Source: UBA11386 sp035286785 (GTDB lineage Bacteria > Planctomycetota > Planctomycetia > Pirellulales > Thermoguttaceae). From it: a stretch of DNA of 7,349 nt. Numbering within the stretch: the first letter of the stretch is position 1; every line of letters begins with the position of its first letter. Location: contig DATECS010000333.1 in the NCBI GenBank assembly GCA_035286785.1, positions 1 through 7,349 of the forward strand, in the 5' to 3' direction. Positions 1 through 5,093 of the stretch are shown here, one piece after another. The translations under genes were made by a program, and so were the position numbers. The notes below the pieces were generated by a model, which saw nothing but the letters and a program-made list of their open reading frames with translations, was not told the origin of the DNA and made no database searches.

Positions 1-162
1 GGCGGAGTCGCCCTGGACGAAGTCGATTCACGCACCATGCAAAGCCGACTCGTGCCGGGCCTGTTCTTCGCCGGCGAACTGCTCGACGTCGACGGCCCGA
101 TCGGCGGCTACAACCTCCAGGCCGCCTTCAGCACGGGCCACCTGACCGGACAGAGCGTCTAG
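1..162 (+). CDS. HI0933/BaiN-type FAD-dependent oxidoreductase, C-terminal fragment (5' truncated)
   Basis: The gene runs in from outside the window; only the last 53 codons and a TAG stop are visible. Residues 19-46 carry the C-terminal signature of the HI0933-like flavoprotein family (BaiN/RdsA, aminoacetone-oxidase-like), with PGLFFAGELLDVDGPIGGYN followed by LQAAFSTG. In this family the segment closes the Rossmann FAD-binding domain and contacts the isoalloxazine ring. Full-length members are about 400 residues, cytosolic, and reduce or oxidise poorly defined substrates; some are bile-acid or flavin-dependent reductases. The substrate here cannot be inferred. It is the only plus-strand gene and converges on the DUF4328 gene across a 235-bp gap made largely of repeats. 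The family call is strong; nothing can be said about the missing part. Confidence 0.9.
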   Translation, partial: GGVALDEVDSRTMQSRLVPGLFFAGELLDVDGPIGGYNLQAAFSTGHLTGQSV

Positions 163-173
163 CTGGATAACTT

Positions 174-197
174 GTAGGGTGCGTGCTTGCACGCACC
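174..197 (+). repeat. REP-like element, GTAG head plus perfect hairpin (class B)
   Basis: GTAG at 174-177 is followed directly by GGTGCGTGCTTGCACGCACC (178-197), a 9-bp perfect stem with a 2-nt TT loop. The head-plus-hairpin plan is that of REP elements recognised by RAYT transposases. It begins 11 bp after the flavoprotein stop codon and could also act as a transcript 3'-end hairpin, though no U-tract follows. It is paired with an inverted copy at 231-254. Confidence 0.7.
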
Positions 198-230
198 ATT
201 GACCATTGAGAGGCACGCCCAAATGTTTCC

Positions 231-254
231 GATGCGTGCAAGCACGCATCCTAC
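231..254 (-). repeat. REP-like element, inverted partner copy (class B)
   Basis: Read on the minus strand this is GTAG (254-251) then GATGCGTGCTTGCACGCATC (250-231), again a 9-bp stem with a TT loop. It differs from the 174-197 copy at only two positions, and the two changes pair with each other (G-C to A-T), so the hairpin is kept. The two copies face each other across 33 bp, an arrangement like the BIMEs built from REP pairs in enterobacteria. Confidence 0.7.
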
Positions 255-296
255 CGTCTAGCCGGAAGTTTCACCACGGAAGACGCAATGCAATTT

Positions 297-368
297 GGAA
301 CCACAGATGGACACAGATAAACACAGATAGATAGAAATCTGTGTTTATCTGTGTCCATCTGTGGTTCC
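297..368. repeat. Perfect 32-bp inverted repeat built of 10-bp-phased CACAGAT heptamers
   Basis: Arms 297-328 and 337-368 are exact reverse complements around an 8-nt loop. The left arm holds CACAGAT at 302, 312 and 322, and the right arm holds ATCTGTG at 337, 347 and 357, so the heptamers recur every 10 bp. The outer ends are GGAACC and GGTTCC. Weak outer complementarity (CACGGA near 275, TCCGTG near 378) suggests a second, decayed layer. It lies between convergent genes. The hairpin would be very stable in RNA, but there is no U-tract, so terminator function is only possible. Degenerate copies of the same unit flank the nifU-nifS gap. Confidence 0.85.
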
Positions 369-397
369 CCATCTTCTCCGTGTCTCTGCGGCAAGAA

Positions 398-1174
398 TCA
401 TAGCTGTGCGGCGTCGCGCTCGCCACCTTCCATCAGCAGCCGGAATCGTTTTTCCTGATTGGCCGTGACGCGGTAGACGACGAGAATGGCCAGCAGGGCG
501 GCGAGTACGATGAGCAGAGCACTTGCCAGACCAAGCCAGCTAGCGACGGCCAATTCCTCGATGGACGTCGCACGGTCTGTAATTCGCATGACAACACGGT
601 TCGACCAATTCATCACAAGGAACAACGCCCACCACCAACCGACGAGAGCCGAGCCCGTCGGTCGCTGCCACGTATCCTCGACCGGTACAACGGTTGTCGG
701 AACACTGTTTCTCCAAATCTCTCTCATCACCTGAAAGGGGCGGAAGAGATTGAAGATGGGAATGAACCACCAGCCCACGGCCCAACCTGGTGAAAAACGC
801 AACTCCGTCGCGCCGAGCGACCGGAGATTGCGGTGCGCACGGTGGAACCACATCAAGAATGAAATCATCGAACCGATGCTCGCGACTATGAGAACGAAGC
901 CGATCAGTTGTTGTCTTGAATCGTTCCAGTGAGTTTCTTCCGTCGTGAAATCCCCGTTCTCCATCCTTTGCAGCAACTCGATTTGTAAATAGTCGGACAC
1001 ACCCGACACGATGCTGCCCGCCAGGATCGCCGCCAAGAACATAATCGCCCAAACCGCCCGGGTCCTGGCCGAGGCATACGGCTTGGCGGGCGGCAGTTCG
1101 GCCAAGTCGGTGGCGAGCGCGTCTCCCGGTTCCGGTTCCGCCGGGCTGGCGTAGGGATTGTCGGTCTGGTCCAT
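398..1174 (-). CDS. DUF4328 domain multi-pass membrane protein
   Basis: The protein has 258 residues. It opens with MDQTDNPYASPAEPEP, an NPYASP-type leader common on planctomycete membrane proteins, then a Pro/acidic linker to about residue 36. Hydrophobic segments lie near 40-60, 90-110, 129-149, 175-190 and 211-235, giving about five membrane spans. The segment FSPGWAVGWWFIPIFNLFRP (127-146), followed by QVMREIWR, is the diagnostic core of DUF4328; the family has no known biochemical function. The C-terminus is charged and probably cytoplasmic. The ATG at 1174 was chosen over an upstream in-frame ATG (1267) because it gives the NPYAS leader, has GAGGA six nt upstream, and avoids overlap with nifS. 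It begins 23 bp after the nifS stop, so cotranscription or translational coupling with nifS is likely. A functional link to Fe-S assembly is not shown. Confidence 0.85.
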   Translation of the reverse strand: MDQTDNPYASPAEPEPGDALATDLAELPPAKPYASARTRAVWAIMFLAAILAGSIVSGVSDYLQIELLQRMENGDFTTEETHWNDSRQQLIGFVLIVASIGSMISFLMWFHRAHRNLRSLGATELRFSPGWAVGWWFIPIFNLFRPFQVMREIWRNSVPTTVVPVEDTWQRPTGSALVGWWWALFLVMNWSNRVVMRITDRATSIEELAVASWLGLASALLIVLAALLAILVVYRVTANQEKRFRLLMEGGERDAAQL

Positions 1175-1180
1175 GAGCGG

Positions 1181-1185
1181 TCCTC
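1181..1185 (-). promoter_or_regulatory. Shine-Dalgarno sequence of the DUF4328 gene
   Basis: The minus strand reads GAGGA, 6 nt upstream of the ATG at 1174. This decides the start in favour of the 258-residue form. Confidence 0.6.
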
Positions 1186-1197
1186 GTGGAACGGGGG

Positions 1198-2427
1198 CTA
1201 CTTGCCGCGTTGCGCGACGAACATCTTCTCGATGTTGGCCCGCGGTTCGCCATGGGCCGCGTCCCAATAGGGCGAGGCGTGGCGCAACCGCTCGACCACG
1301 CGCGGAAAAACGTCGATGATCCGATCAATATCCTCATCGGTGTTATAGCGGCTCAAGCTGAAACGGATCGAGCCATGCACGGCCGTGAACGGCACCTTCA
1401 GGGCCAAAAGCACGTGCGACGGCTCCAGCGAGCCGGACGTGCAGGCCGAACCGCTCGACGCGCAGATGCCCTCGGCGCTCAGCTCGAAGAGCATCCCCTC
1501 GCCTTCGATGTAGTGGCACGACAGATTCGACGTGCCCGGCAGACGCGGCGCGCCGCGGCCGTTGATCTGCATGTAGGGAATTCGCTCCAGCAACGTCGCT
1601 TCGAGCCGGTCGCGCAGGCCGGTGATCCGAGCCTCATCCTCCTCGTGCTTTTCAACCGCCAGCGCGACGGCCCGGGCCATGCCGACGATCGAGGCGACGT
1701 TTTCGGTGCCTGCCCGGCGTCCGCCCTCCTGGTGGCCGCCGATCATGAACGACCGGCAGGGCGTCCCACGCCGCACGAACAGCGCGCCGACGCCCTTGGG
1801 CGCGTGGAGCTTGTGACCGGAAAACGAAAGTAGATCGACATGGGCGTATCGCCCGGTCAGGTCGATCGGCAGCTTGCCGACCGATTGGGTCGCGTCGGTG
1901 TGGAAGACGATTTGCGGATCGGTTTCCTTCGTGATTCGCGCGAGTTCGTCGATCGGAAAGATCACGCCCGTCTCGTTGTTAGCGTGCATGATCGACACGA
2001 GGGCCGTGTCGTGGCGCAGCGCCCGGACGAACTCGCCCATGTCCAGATTGCCCTCGCCGTCGACCGGCAGAAAAGTGACGTCGCAGCCCCGTCGAGCCAG
2101 GTCTTTGCACACGCCCAACACGGCCGGATGCTCGACCGCCGTGGTCACCACGTGCCGCCGCCGGGGCGACGAGTCCATCACCCCGCGCAGCGCCGTGTTG
2201 TTGCTCTCGGTGGCGCAGGAGGTGAACAGAATCTGCTTCGGATCGACGCCGCCGAAATGCCCGGCAATTTGCTCGCGCGATTCGGCCACGGCCCGTGACA
2301 CGACCTGGGCCGGCTCGTACATCGAACTCGGATTGAAATACTCGCCCTTGAAAAACGGCAGCATCGCGTCGAGCACTTCCGGCGCGACGGCCGTCGTGGC
2401 ATTATTATCGGCGTAAACTAGCTTCAT
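1198..2427 (-). CDS. nifS: Cysteine desulfurase NifS (class I, PLP-dependent)
   Basis: A 409-residue cytosolic PLP enzyme that takes sulfur from L-cysteine as an enzyme persulfide, releasing alanine, for Fe-S cluster assembly on NifU. Visible landmarks: N-terminal YADNNATT (5-12); TSCATESNNTA (69-79); H100 in VEHPAV, the residue that stacks on PLP; HANNETG (148-154); HTDATQS (176-182) with D178 and Q181 contacting the cofactor; the Schiff-base lysine K206 in SGHKLHAPKG; GRRAGTENV (236-244); and the catalytic cysteine C329 in SSGSACTSGSLEPSHV, the long-loop class I form typical of NifS/IscS. Length is normal for the family. The ATG at 2427 is chosen because YADNNATT follows at the usual distance; an in-frame ATG at 2463 would only translate repeat sequence. 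No clear Shine-Dalgarno, only a purine stretch AAGAAAAG. It lies downstream of nifU across a 216-bp repeat-filled gap, and no nitrogenase genes are visible, so a general Fe-S role is likely. Confidence 0.96.
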   Translation of the reverse strand: MKLVYADNNATTAVAPEVLDAMLPFFKGEYFNPSSMYEPAQVVSRAVAESREQIAGHFGGVDPKQILFTSCATESNNTALRGVMDSSPRRRHVVTTAVEHPAVLGVCKDLARRGCDVTFLPVDGEGNLDMGEFVRALRHDTALVSIMHANNETGVIFPIDELARITKETDPQIVFHTDATQSVGKLPIDLTGRYAHVDLLSFSGHKLHAPKGVGALFVRRGTPCRSFMIGGHQEGGRRAGTENVASIVGMARAVALAVEKHEEDEARITGLRDRLEATLLERIPYMQINGRGAPRLPGTSNLSCHYIEGEGMLFELSAEGICASSGSACTSGSLEPSHVLLALKVPFTAVHGSIRFSLSRYNTDEDIDRIIDVFPRVVERLRHASPYWDAAHGEPRANIEKMFVAQRGK

Positions 2428-2445
2428 GGAATCGTTCTTTTCTTG

Positions 2446-2632
2446 GGAACCACAGATGGACACAGATAGGTGTGACGGATAGATGTATCGGACTGCTACC
2501 TCTCAAATCGGACCTCTGAGATCTCAAATTTGAGATTTGAAATCCACGCCACGTGGTACCTTCAGTCTCTCGCCTTCTGATCCCCGATTCCTGATCCCTC
2601 ATCTGTGTTTATCTGTGTTCATCTGTGGTTCC
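2446..2632. repeat. Decayed CACAGAT inverted array bracketing the nifU-nifS gap
   Basis: The left arm 2446-2467 starts GGAACC and has CACAGAT at 2451 and 2461. The right arm has ATCTGTG at 2601, 2611 and 2621 and ends GGTTCC at 2632. Arms 2446-2467 and 2611-2632 are reverse complements with one mismatch, and the 10-bp spacing matches the element at 297-368. About 143 bp of other repeat material lies between the arms. The left arm begins only 18 bp upstream of the nifS ATG, so a folded transcript could affect nifS translation. This element plus its contents make up most of the 216-bp gap; I see no gene in it. Confidence 0.8.
2517..2536. repeat. Overlapping perfect palindromes inside the nifU-nifS gap
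   Basis: TGAGATCTCA (2517-2526) and ATCTCAAATTTGAGAT (2521-2536) are perfect, partly overlapping palindromes of 10 and 16 bp. Related CTCAAAT/TGAGAT words occur at 2501-2507 and nearby, and CCACGTGG (2549-2556) is a further 8-bp palindrome. Degenerate GATCCC/GATTCC/GATCCC words follow at 2579-2598. The stretch looks like a second dispersed repeat nested between the CACAGAT arms. A regulator-binding site cannot be excluded. Confidence 0.6.
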
Positions 2633-2643
2633 AAAAACACTCC

Positions 2644-3624
2644 TCAAACTTGAATGACTCGAATTCGCTCGTCCACGTGTTCTTTCAACGGTCCTTCGAC
2701 AAGCAGTTTCAGCGTCTGCGCGGCGGCCTGACAGCCGGCGCAAGCGCCGATGAAACGGCAATAGACCCGAGCGCCCTTGATATCGACGATCTCGACGTCG
2801 CCGCCGTCTTTTTGCAAGAGCGGCCGGACGTGGTGCTCCAGAACGCTTTCGACCTGCTTGCTGAACTGGTAGGGCGACATGCCCGGCGAGAGTTGGGACG
2901 CATCCGCCGCGCCGGGCACCTCGGTGTCGGCCGGCATCCCGCCGACGGGTAGCACGGGCAGTTTCATCGGGTGCTTGCCCCAGATGTCGTCCAGCAGATC
3001 CTGCAATCCGCCCGGCGTGTGGTGGCACGACATGCACGCCCCGCCCGCCTTCAGGGCGCCGGTGATCTCGGGAATGGTCCGCAGGTTGAGTTCCTTGATC
3101 TTGCGCCGCAAATAAGGCTCGGTCATCGAGAAGCACTTGCAGACGATGCGGCCTTCCTCCTGCTCGTCGGCGTGGATATCGACGCCCAGCTCGCGCAAGT
3201 CCACGCCGCGCCGCTGAGCCCAGTTGAACACGGCCGCTTCGAGCGCCTCGGCGCCCATCACCGAGCAGTGGATTTTTTGCGACGGCAGCCCTTCGAGAAA
3301 ATTGACGATGTCCTGATTTTTGATCTTCAGGGCCTCGATCGGCGTGTAGCGCCCCTGCTCGATGATCGCACAGAGCGCCTCCGACGCGGCGATCGCCGAT
3401 GTGCAACCGAACGTCAAATACCGGGCCGCCGTGATCACGTCCTTCGTCGGGTCGGTCGGATGGCGCTCGACGCGAAACATGAACCGCATCGCGTCGCCGC
3501 AGGCAATGGAGCCGTGCTCGCCCAGCCCGTCAGGCTCCTCGATCTCGCCCAGATGAGTGCCCGGCTTGCCGTGAACGGCGTCCATGAAGAGCTGTTTGGT
3601 TTTTTCGCTATATTCCCAGGGCAT
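2644..3624 (-). CDS. nifU: Fe-S cluster assembly scaffold NifU (three-domain)
   Basis: A 326-residue cytosolic scaffold on which Fe-S clusters are built from NifS sulfur and passed to apo-proteins. The N-terminal IscU-like domain (about 1-140) has the three ligand cysteines C42 (in ACGDAM, with D44), C74 (TFGCTSAIAASEAL) and C120 (KIHCSVMGAEALEAAV). The central BFD-like [2Fe-2S] domain (about 155-215) has C162 and C164 (VCKCF) and C197 and C200 (ACMSC). After a linker of about 30 residues, the C-terminal Nfu domain (about 250-326) has the CxxC pair C295/C298 in GACAGCQ. All eight expected cluster cysteines are present, and length is close to classical NifU (about 310). The start gives the usual MxWxYSEK opening. 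No Shine-Dalgarno is visible; instead, two REP-like hairpins begin within 7 bp upstream. nifS follows in the same direction. Confidence 0.96.
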   Translation of the reverse strand: MPWEYSEKTKQLFMDAVHGKPGTHLGEIEEPDGLGEHGSIACGDAMRFMFRVERHPTDPTKDVITAARYLTFGCTSAIAASEALCAIIEQGRYTPIEALKIKNQDIVNFLEGLPSQKIHCSVMGAEALEAAVFNWAQRRGVDLRELGVDIHADEQEEGRIVCKCFSMTEPYLRRKIKELNLRTIPEITGALKAGGACMSCHHTPGGLQDLLDDIWGKHPMKLPVLPVGGMPADTEVPGAADASQLSPGMSPYQFSKQVESVLEHHVRPLLQKDGGDVEIVDIKGARVYCRFIGACAGCQAAAQTLKLLVEGPLKEHVDERIRVIQV

Positions 3625-3630
3625 AGTTGG

Positions 3631-3702
3631 TAGTCCGTAGGCCGGGTCGTGACCCGGCGAAAAGTCCGTAGTCCGTAGGCCGGGTTGTAACCCGACGAAA
3701 AG
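3631..3702 (+). repeat. Tandem pair of REP-like elements upstream of nifU (class A)
   Basis: Two 34-bp units (3631-3664 and 3669-3702) are separated by TCCG. Each reads TAGTCC, then GTAG, then a hairpin, then GAAAAG. Unit 1 is GTAG (3637-3640) with GCCGGGTCGTGACCCGGC (3641-3658), an 8-bp stem with a GT loop. Unit 2 is GTAG (3675-3678) with GCCGGGTTGTAACCCGAC (3679-3696), in which one C-G stem pair has become T-A and one outer pair is lost. The word GTCCGTAG also recurs at 3633, 3664 and 3671. On the nifU transcript both hairpins would lie in the 5' leader if the promoter is further upstream. Confidence 0.8.
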
Positions 3703-4070
3703 ATTGCAAATTGGTCGGGAACGCGAAGGGCATCCCGCTTCGGAATTCTACCTTGCCGAACCCTCCAAGGGCCACCCGTCGACGCAACCCGCGGCGGGGA
3801 ACCGGTGGAAATAAACGTTTTGTGATAGAAATACCTGCTGCGGACACTCCCGCCGCCGGGCACGGCCGCGTCCAAAGGCCCCAATGCGAACGGCCCGAAA
3901 CCCTTAGCATGACAGGCGATTTGGCGTTGGACAAGGGGCAGAGACGCCCCACCCGTACTCCTCACGCTCCGCGTGAGGTTCAAAATCACGCTTCCATGCG
4001 GCCATCACACGGCCATCACACGGAGCCTGATGAATACGGAATTGCCTGACATTGACCGATGGTTGGTCCA
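3703..4070. other. Gene-free stretch between the DUF190 gene and nifU
   Basis: No open frame here has protein-like composition or a ribosome binding site, and I see no tRNA or rRNA. Visible structure: a small hairpin GGGGC/GCCCC (3935-3950), a stronger hairpin CCTCACGC-TCC-GCGTGAGG (3960-3978, 8-bp stem), and an 11-bp tandem duplication GGCCATCACAC (4000-4010, 4011-4021). A promoter for nifU must lie here or further upstream, but I could not find a matched -35/-10 pair. The hairpins lie 90-140 bp past the DUF190 stop and could mark the end of that transcript, though neither has a U-tract. Confidence 0.5.
3960..3978. repeat. 8-bp hairpin CCTCACGC / GCGTGAGG
   Basis: A perfect 8-bp stem with a 3-nt loop (TCC), preceded at 3935-3950 by a 5-bp GGGGC/GCCCC stem. 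No run of T follows in either direction, so an intrinsic terminator is not supported. It may be another dispersed palindromic repeat. Confidence 0.5.
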
Positions 4071-4418
4071 CTACGGCTGCTGTCCCGCGTCGTGCCGATA
4101 GGCAATCACGCGAACCTTTTCCAGCGTGACAAGGCCCTCGGTGATCATCCCGTCGAGATCCGGCAGGAAGGCTTCGATGCGGTCCTCGCGGTCGACGATT
4201 TCGATCACCACGGGCAGGTCTTCCGACAGCCGCAGCACCTTGGACGTGTGGATGCGGCTGTTGGCACCGAAGCCCAGGCAGCCCCGCACGACCGTCGCGC
4301 CGGCCAGCCCGCGACGCCGGGCCTCCTCGACGATCACTTCATAAAGCGGCCGCCCGTGGACCTTGTCGCTCTCGCCGATGAAGACACGCAACAAAAAGGC
4401 TTCGGCAGGCAGTTTCAT
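4071..4418 (-). CDS. DUF190 (COG1993) protein, PII-like fold, partner of CrcB
   Basis: A small soluble protein of 115 residues. Family motifs: RVFIGESDK (11-19), HGRPLYEVIVEEARRRGLAG (21-40), ATVVRGCLGFG (41-51) and the strand SEDLPVVIEIVD (65-76). DUF190 members have a ferredoxin-like, GlnB/PII-like fold in known structures and are often encoded next to crcB; the biochemical role is unproven, with a regulatory or accessory role in fluoride export a common guess. The start is the ATG at 4418, with GGGAG 9 nt upstream; a TTG codon directly before it would add one residue. It follows crcB in the same direction across a 222-bp gap that contains a repeat, so cotranscription is plausible but not assured. 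Length is normal for the family. Confidence 0.93.
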   Translation of the reverse strand: MKLPAEAFLLRVFIGESDKVHGRPLYEVIVEEARRRGLAGATVVRGCLGFGANSRIHTSKVLRLSEDLPVVIEIVDREDRIEAFLPDLDGMITEGLVTLEKVRVIAYRHDAGQQP

Positions 4419-4427
4419 CAATGGGAT

Positions 4428-4432
4428 CTCCC
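4428..4432 (-). promoter_or_regulatory. Shine-Dalgarno sequence of the DUF190 gene
   Basis: The minus strand reads GGGAG, 9 nt before the ATG at 4418. The same spacing is seen for crcB and the unknown gene upstream. Confidence 0.5.
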
Positions 4433-4525
4433 GTTCCAGCGGCCTAAGGGATGTTTGCCGTCGTCGTTAGACGCAAGAAGAAAGAAACGACCATTCAAAC
4501 CGATTCCCATTTCCTTCCTCCTGTT

Positions 4526-4583
4526 CATCTTGTAAATCCTGTCGATTTTCTTATTGGACAGGATTAACAGGATGGACAAGATG
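4526..4583. repeat. Inverted array of 9-bp-phased ACAGGAT words between crcB and DUF190
   Basis: The right side has ACAGGAT at 4558 and 4567 and ACAAGAT at 4576, a 9-bp step. The left side has the complements ATCTTGT at 4527 and ATCCTGT at 4536. Arms 4526-4543 and 4566-4583 pair at 15 of 18 positions. This is a third dispersed-repeat family with the same plan as the CACAGAT element (short words, fixed phase, inverted halves). The rest of the 222-bp gap (4419-4640) holds no gene I can support. Confidence 0.7.
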
Positions 4584-4640
4584 AGAGTCAGGCATGGGCA
4601 AAGTATTTTGGAATGTTTTATTTGTTCTGTCTCTATTCTC

Positions 4641-5018
4641 TCAAACCATGCGTCCCAACATGGCGCCGGCCAGCAGGGCAACGAACCCCAGGCCGTTTTG
4701 CAGACCGACGTTCACCGCCGCGCGGAGCCATTCGGCCGTGCGGACCAATTCGCCCGTCTCGAGAATGTAAGCCGAAAACGTGGTGAACGCGCCCATGAAC
4801 CCGACCAACAGGATCACCCGGGTCTCACCGGTGACCGGCCAGCGACTTTCGAACAGCGCGGCCAGCAGTCCCACGAGAAAACAGCCCGTGACGTTCACCG
4901 CGAGCGTCCCCCACGGAAACGACGCCCCGTCGTACCGATGAACCAGCCCGGCCAACCCGTAGCGAGCCAACGTGCCGAGACTCCCGGCCAAGGCTAAGAG
5001 CGCGAGTTTGTGAATCAT
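4641..5018 (-). CDS. crcB: CrcB/Fluc fluoride channel
   Basis: A 125-residue inner-membrane protein of the CrcB/Fluc family, which exports fluoride as a dimer of antiparallel subunits and protects enolase and pyrophosphatase. Four hydrophobic segments lie near 3-25, 36-57, 67-87 and 100-121. Family landmarks: GSLGTLARYG (12-21) with R19; PWGTLAVNVTGCF (35-47) with the conserved N42; and GFMGAFTTFSAYILE (73-87), which carries the FxxF phenylalanine pair F78 and F81 lining the pore and the TTFS turn at the central sodium site. Length is typical. The ATG at 5018 is preceded by GGAGGA at 9 nt, the best ribosome binding site in the window; upstream in-frame ATGs would add a hydrophilic tail that reads backwards over intergenic DNA and the upstream gene. 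DUF190 follows. No fluoride riboswitch was recognised in the 73 bp upstream. Confidence 0.96.
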   Translation of the reverse strand: MIHKLALLALAGSLGTLARYGLAGLVHRYDGASFPWGTLAVNVTGCFLVGLLAALFESRWPVTGETRVILLVGFMGAFTTFSAYILETGELVRTAEWLRAAVNVGLQNGLGFVALLAGAMLGRMV

Positions 5019-5027
5019 TGGGGTGAG

Positions 5028-5033
5028 TCCTCC
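5028..5033 (-). promoter_or_regulatory. Shine-Dalgarno sequence of crcB
   Basis: The minus strand reads GGAGGA, 9 nt before the crcB ATG at 5018. It fixes the 125-residue start. Confidence 0.75.
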
Positions 5034-5041
5034 GTCGGTCC

Positions 5042-5093
5042 AGAATTCGACACACTCCACGTCCATTGCGTGCGTGCCATACGCTCGAATTCT
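5042..5093. repeat. 9-bp inverted repeat between the unknown gene and crcB
   Basis: AGAATTCGA (5042-5050) and TCGAATTCT (5085-5093) are exact reverse complements with 34 nt between them. The right arm overlaps the stop codon of the upstream gene, and the left arm ends 23 bp before the crcB start. It could be a leader structure or a regulator site for crcB. It does not match the fluoride riboswitch consensus as I know it. Confidence 0.4.

Noticed and set aside
163..397. CRISPR array or insertion sequence suggested by the dense repeats
   Set aside because: Repeats are inverted or directly phased with no unique spacers of constant length, and no cas, transposase or target-site duplication is visible.
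2869..2883. A further GTAG followed by a GGC..GCC stem
   Set aside because: It lies inside the nifU coding sequence in the Nfu domain, the stem is short with a longer loop, and it matches neither REP class.
2405..2952. Short frames reading through the CACAGAT array and giving ICVHLWF-type peptides
   Set aside because: The peptide is just the translated repeat. Similar spurious proteins arise wherever this repeat occurs.
1186..3633. Open frames of 150-220 codons on the plus strand opposite nifS and nifU
   Set aside because: Same antisense effect; nifS and nifU carry all catalytic and ligand residues, and the opposite frames have no domain or ribosome binding site.
3711..4049. A 112-codon plus-strand frame in the largest gap
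   Set aside because: Low-complexity Arg/Pro/His composition, runs through hairpins and a tandem duplication, and has no Shine-Dalgarno sequence.
5019..5091. Fluoride riboswitch upstream of crcB
   Set aside because: I looked for the conserved GGCGAUGG-type 5' helix and pseudoknot partners on the minus strand and did not see them; a covariance-model search would settle it.
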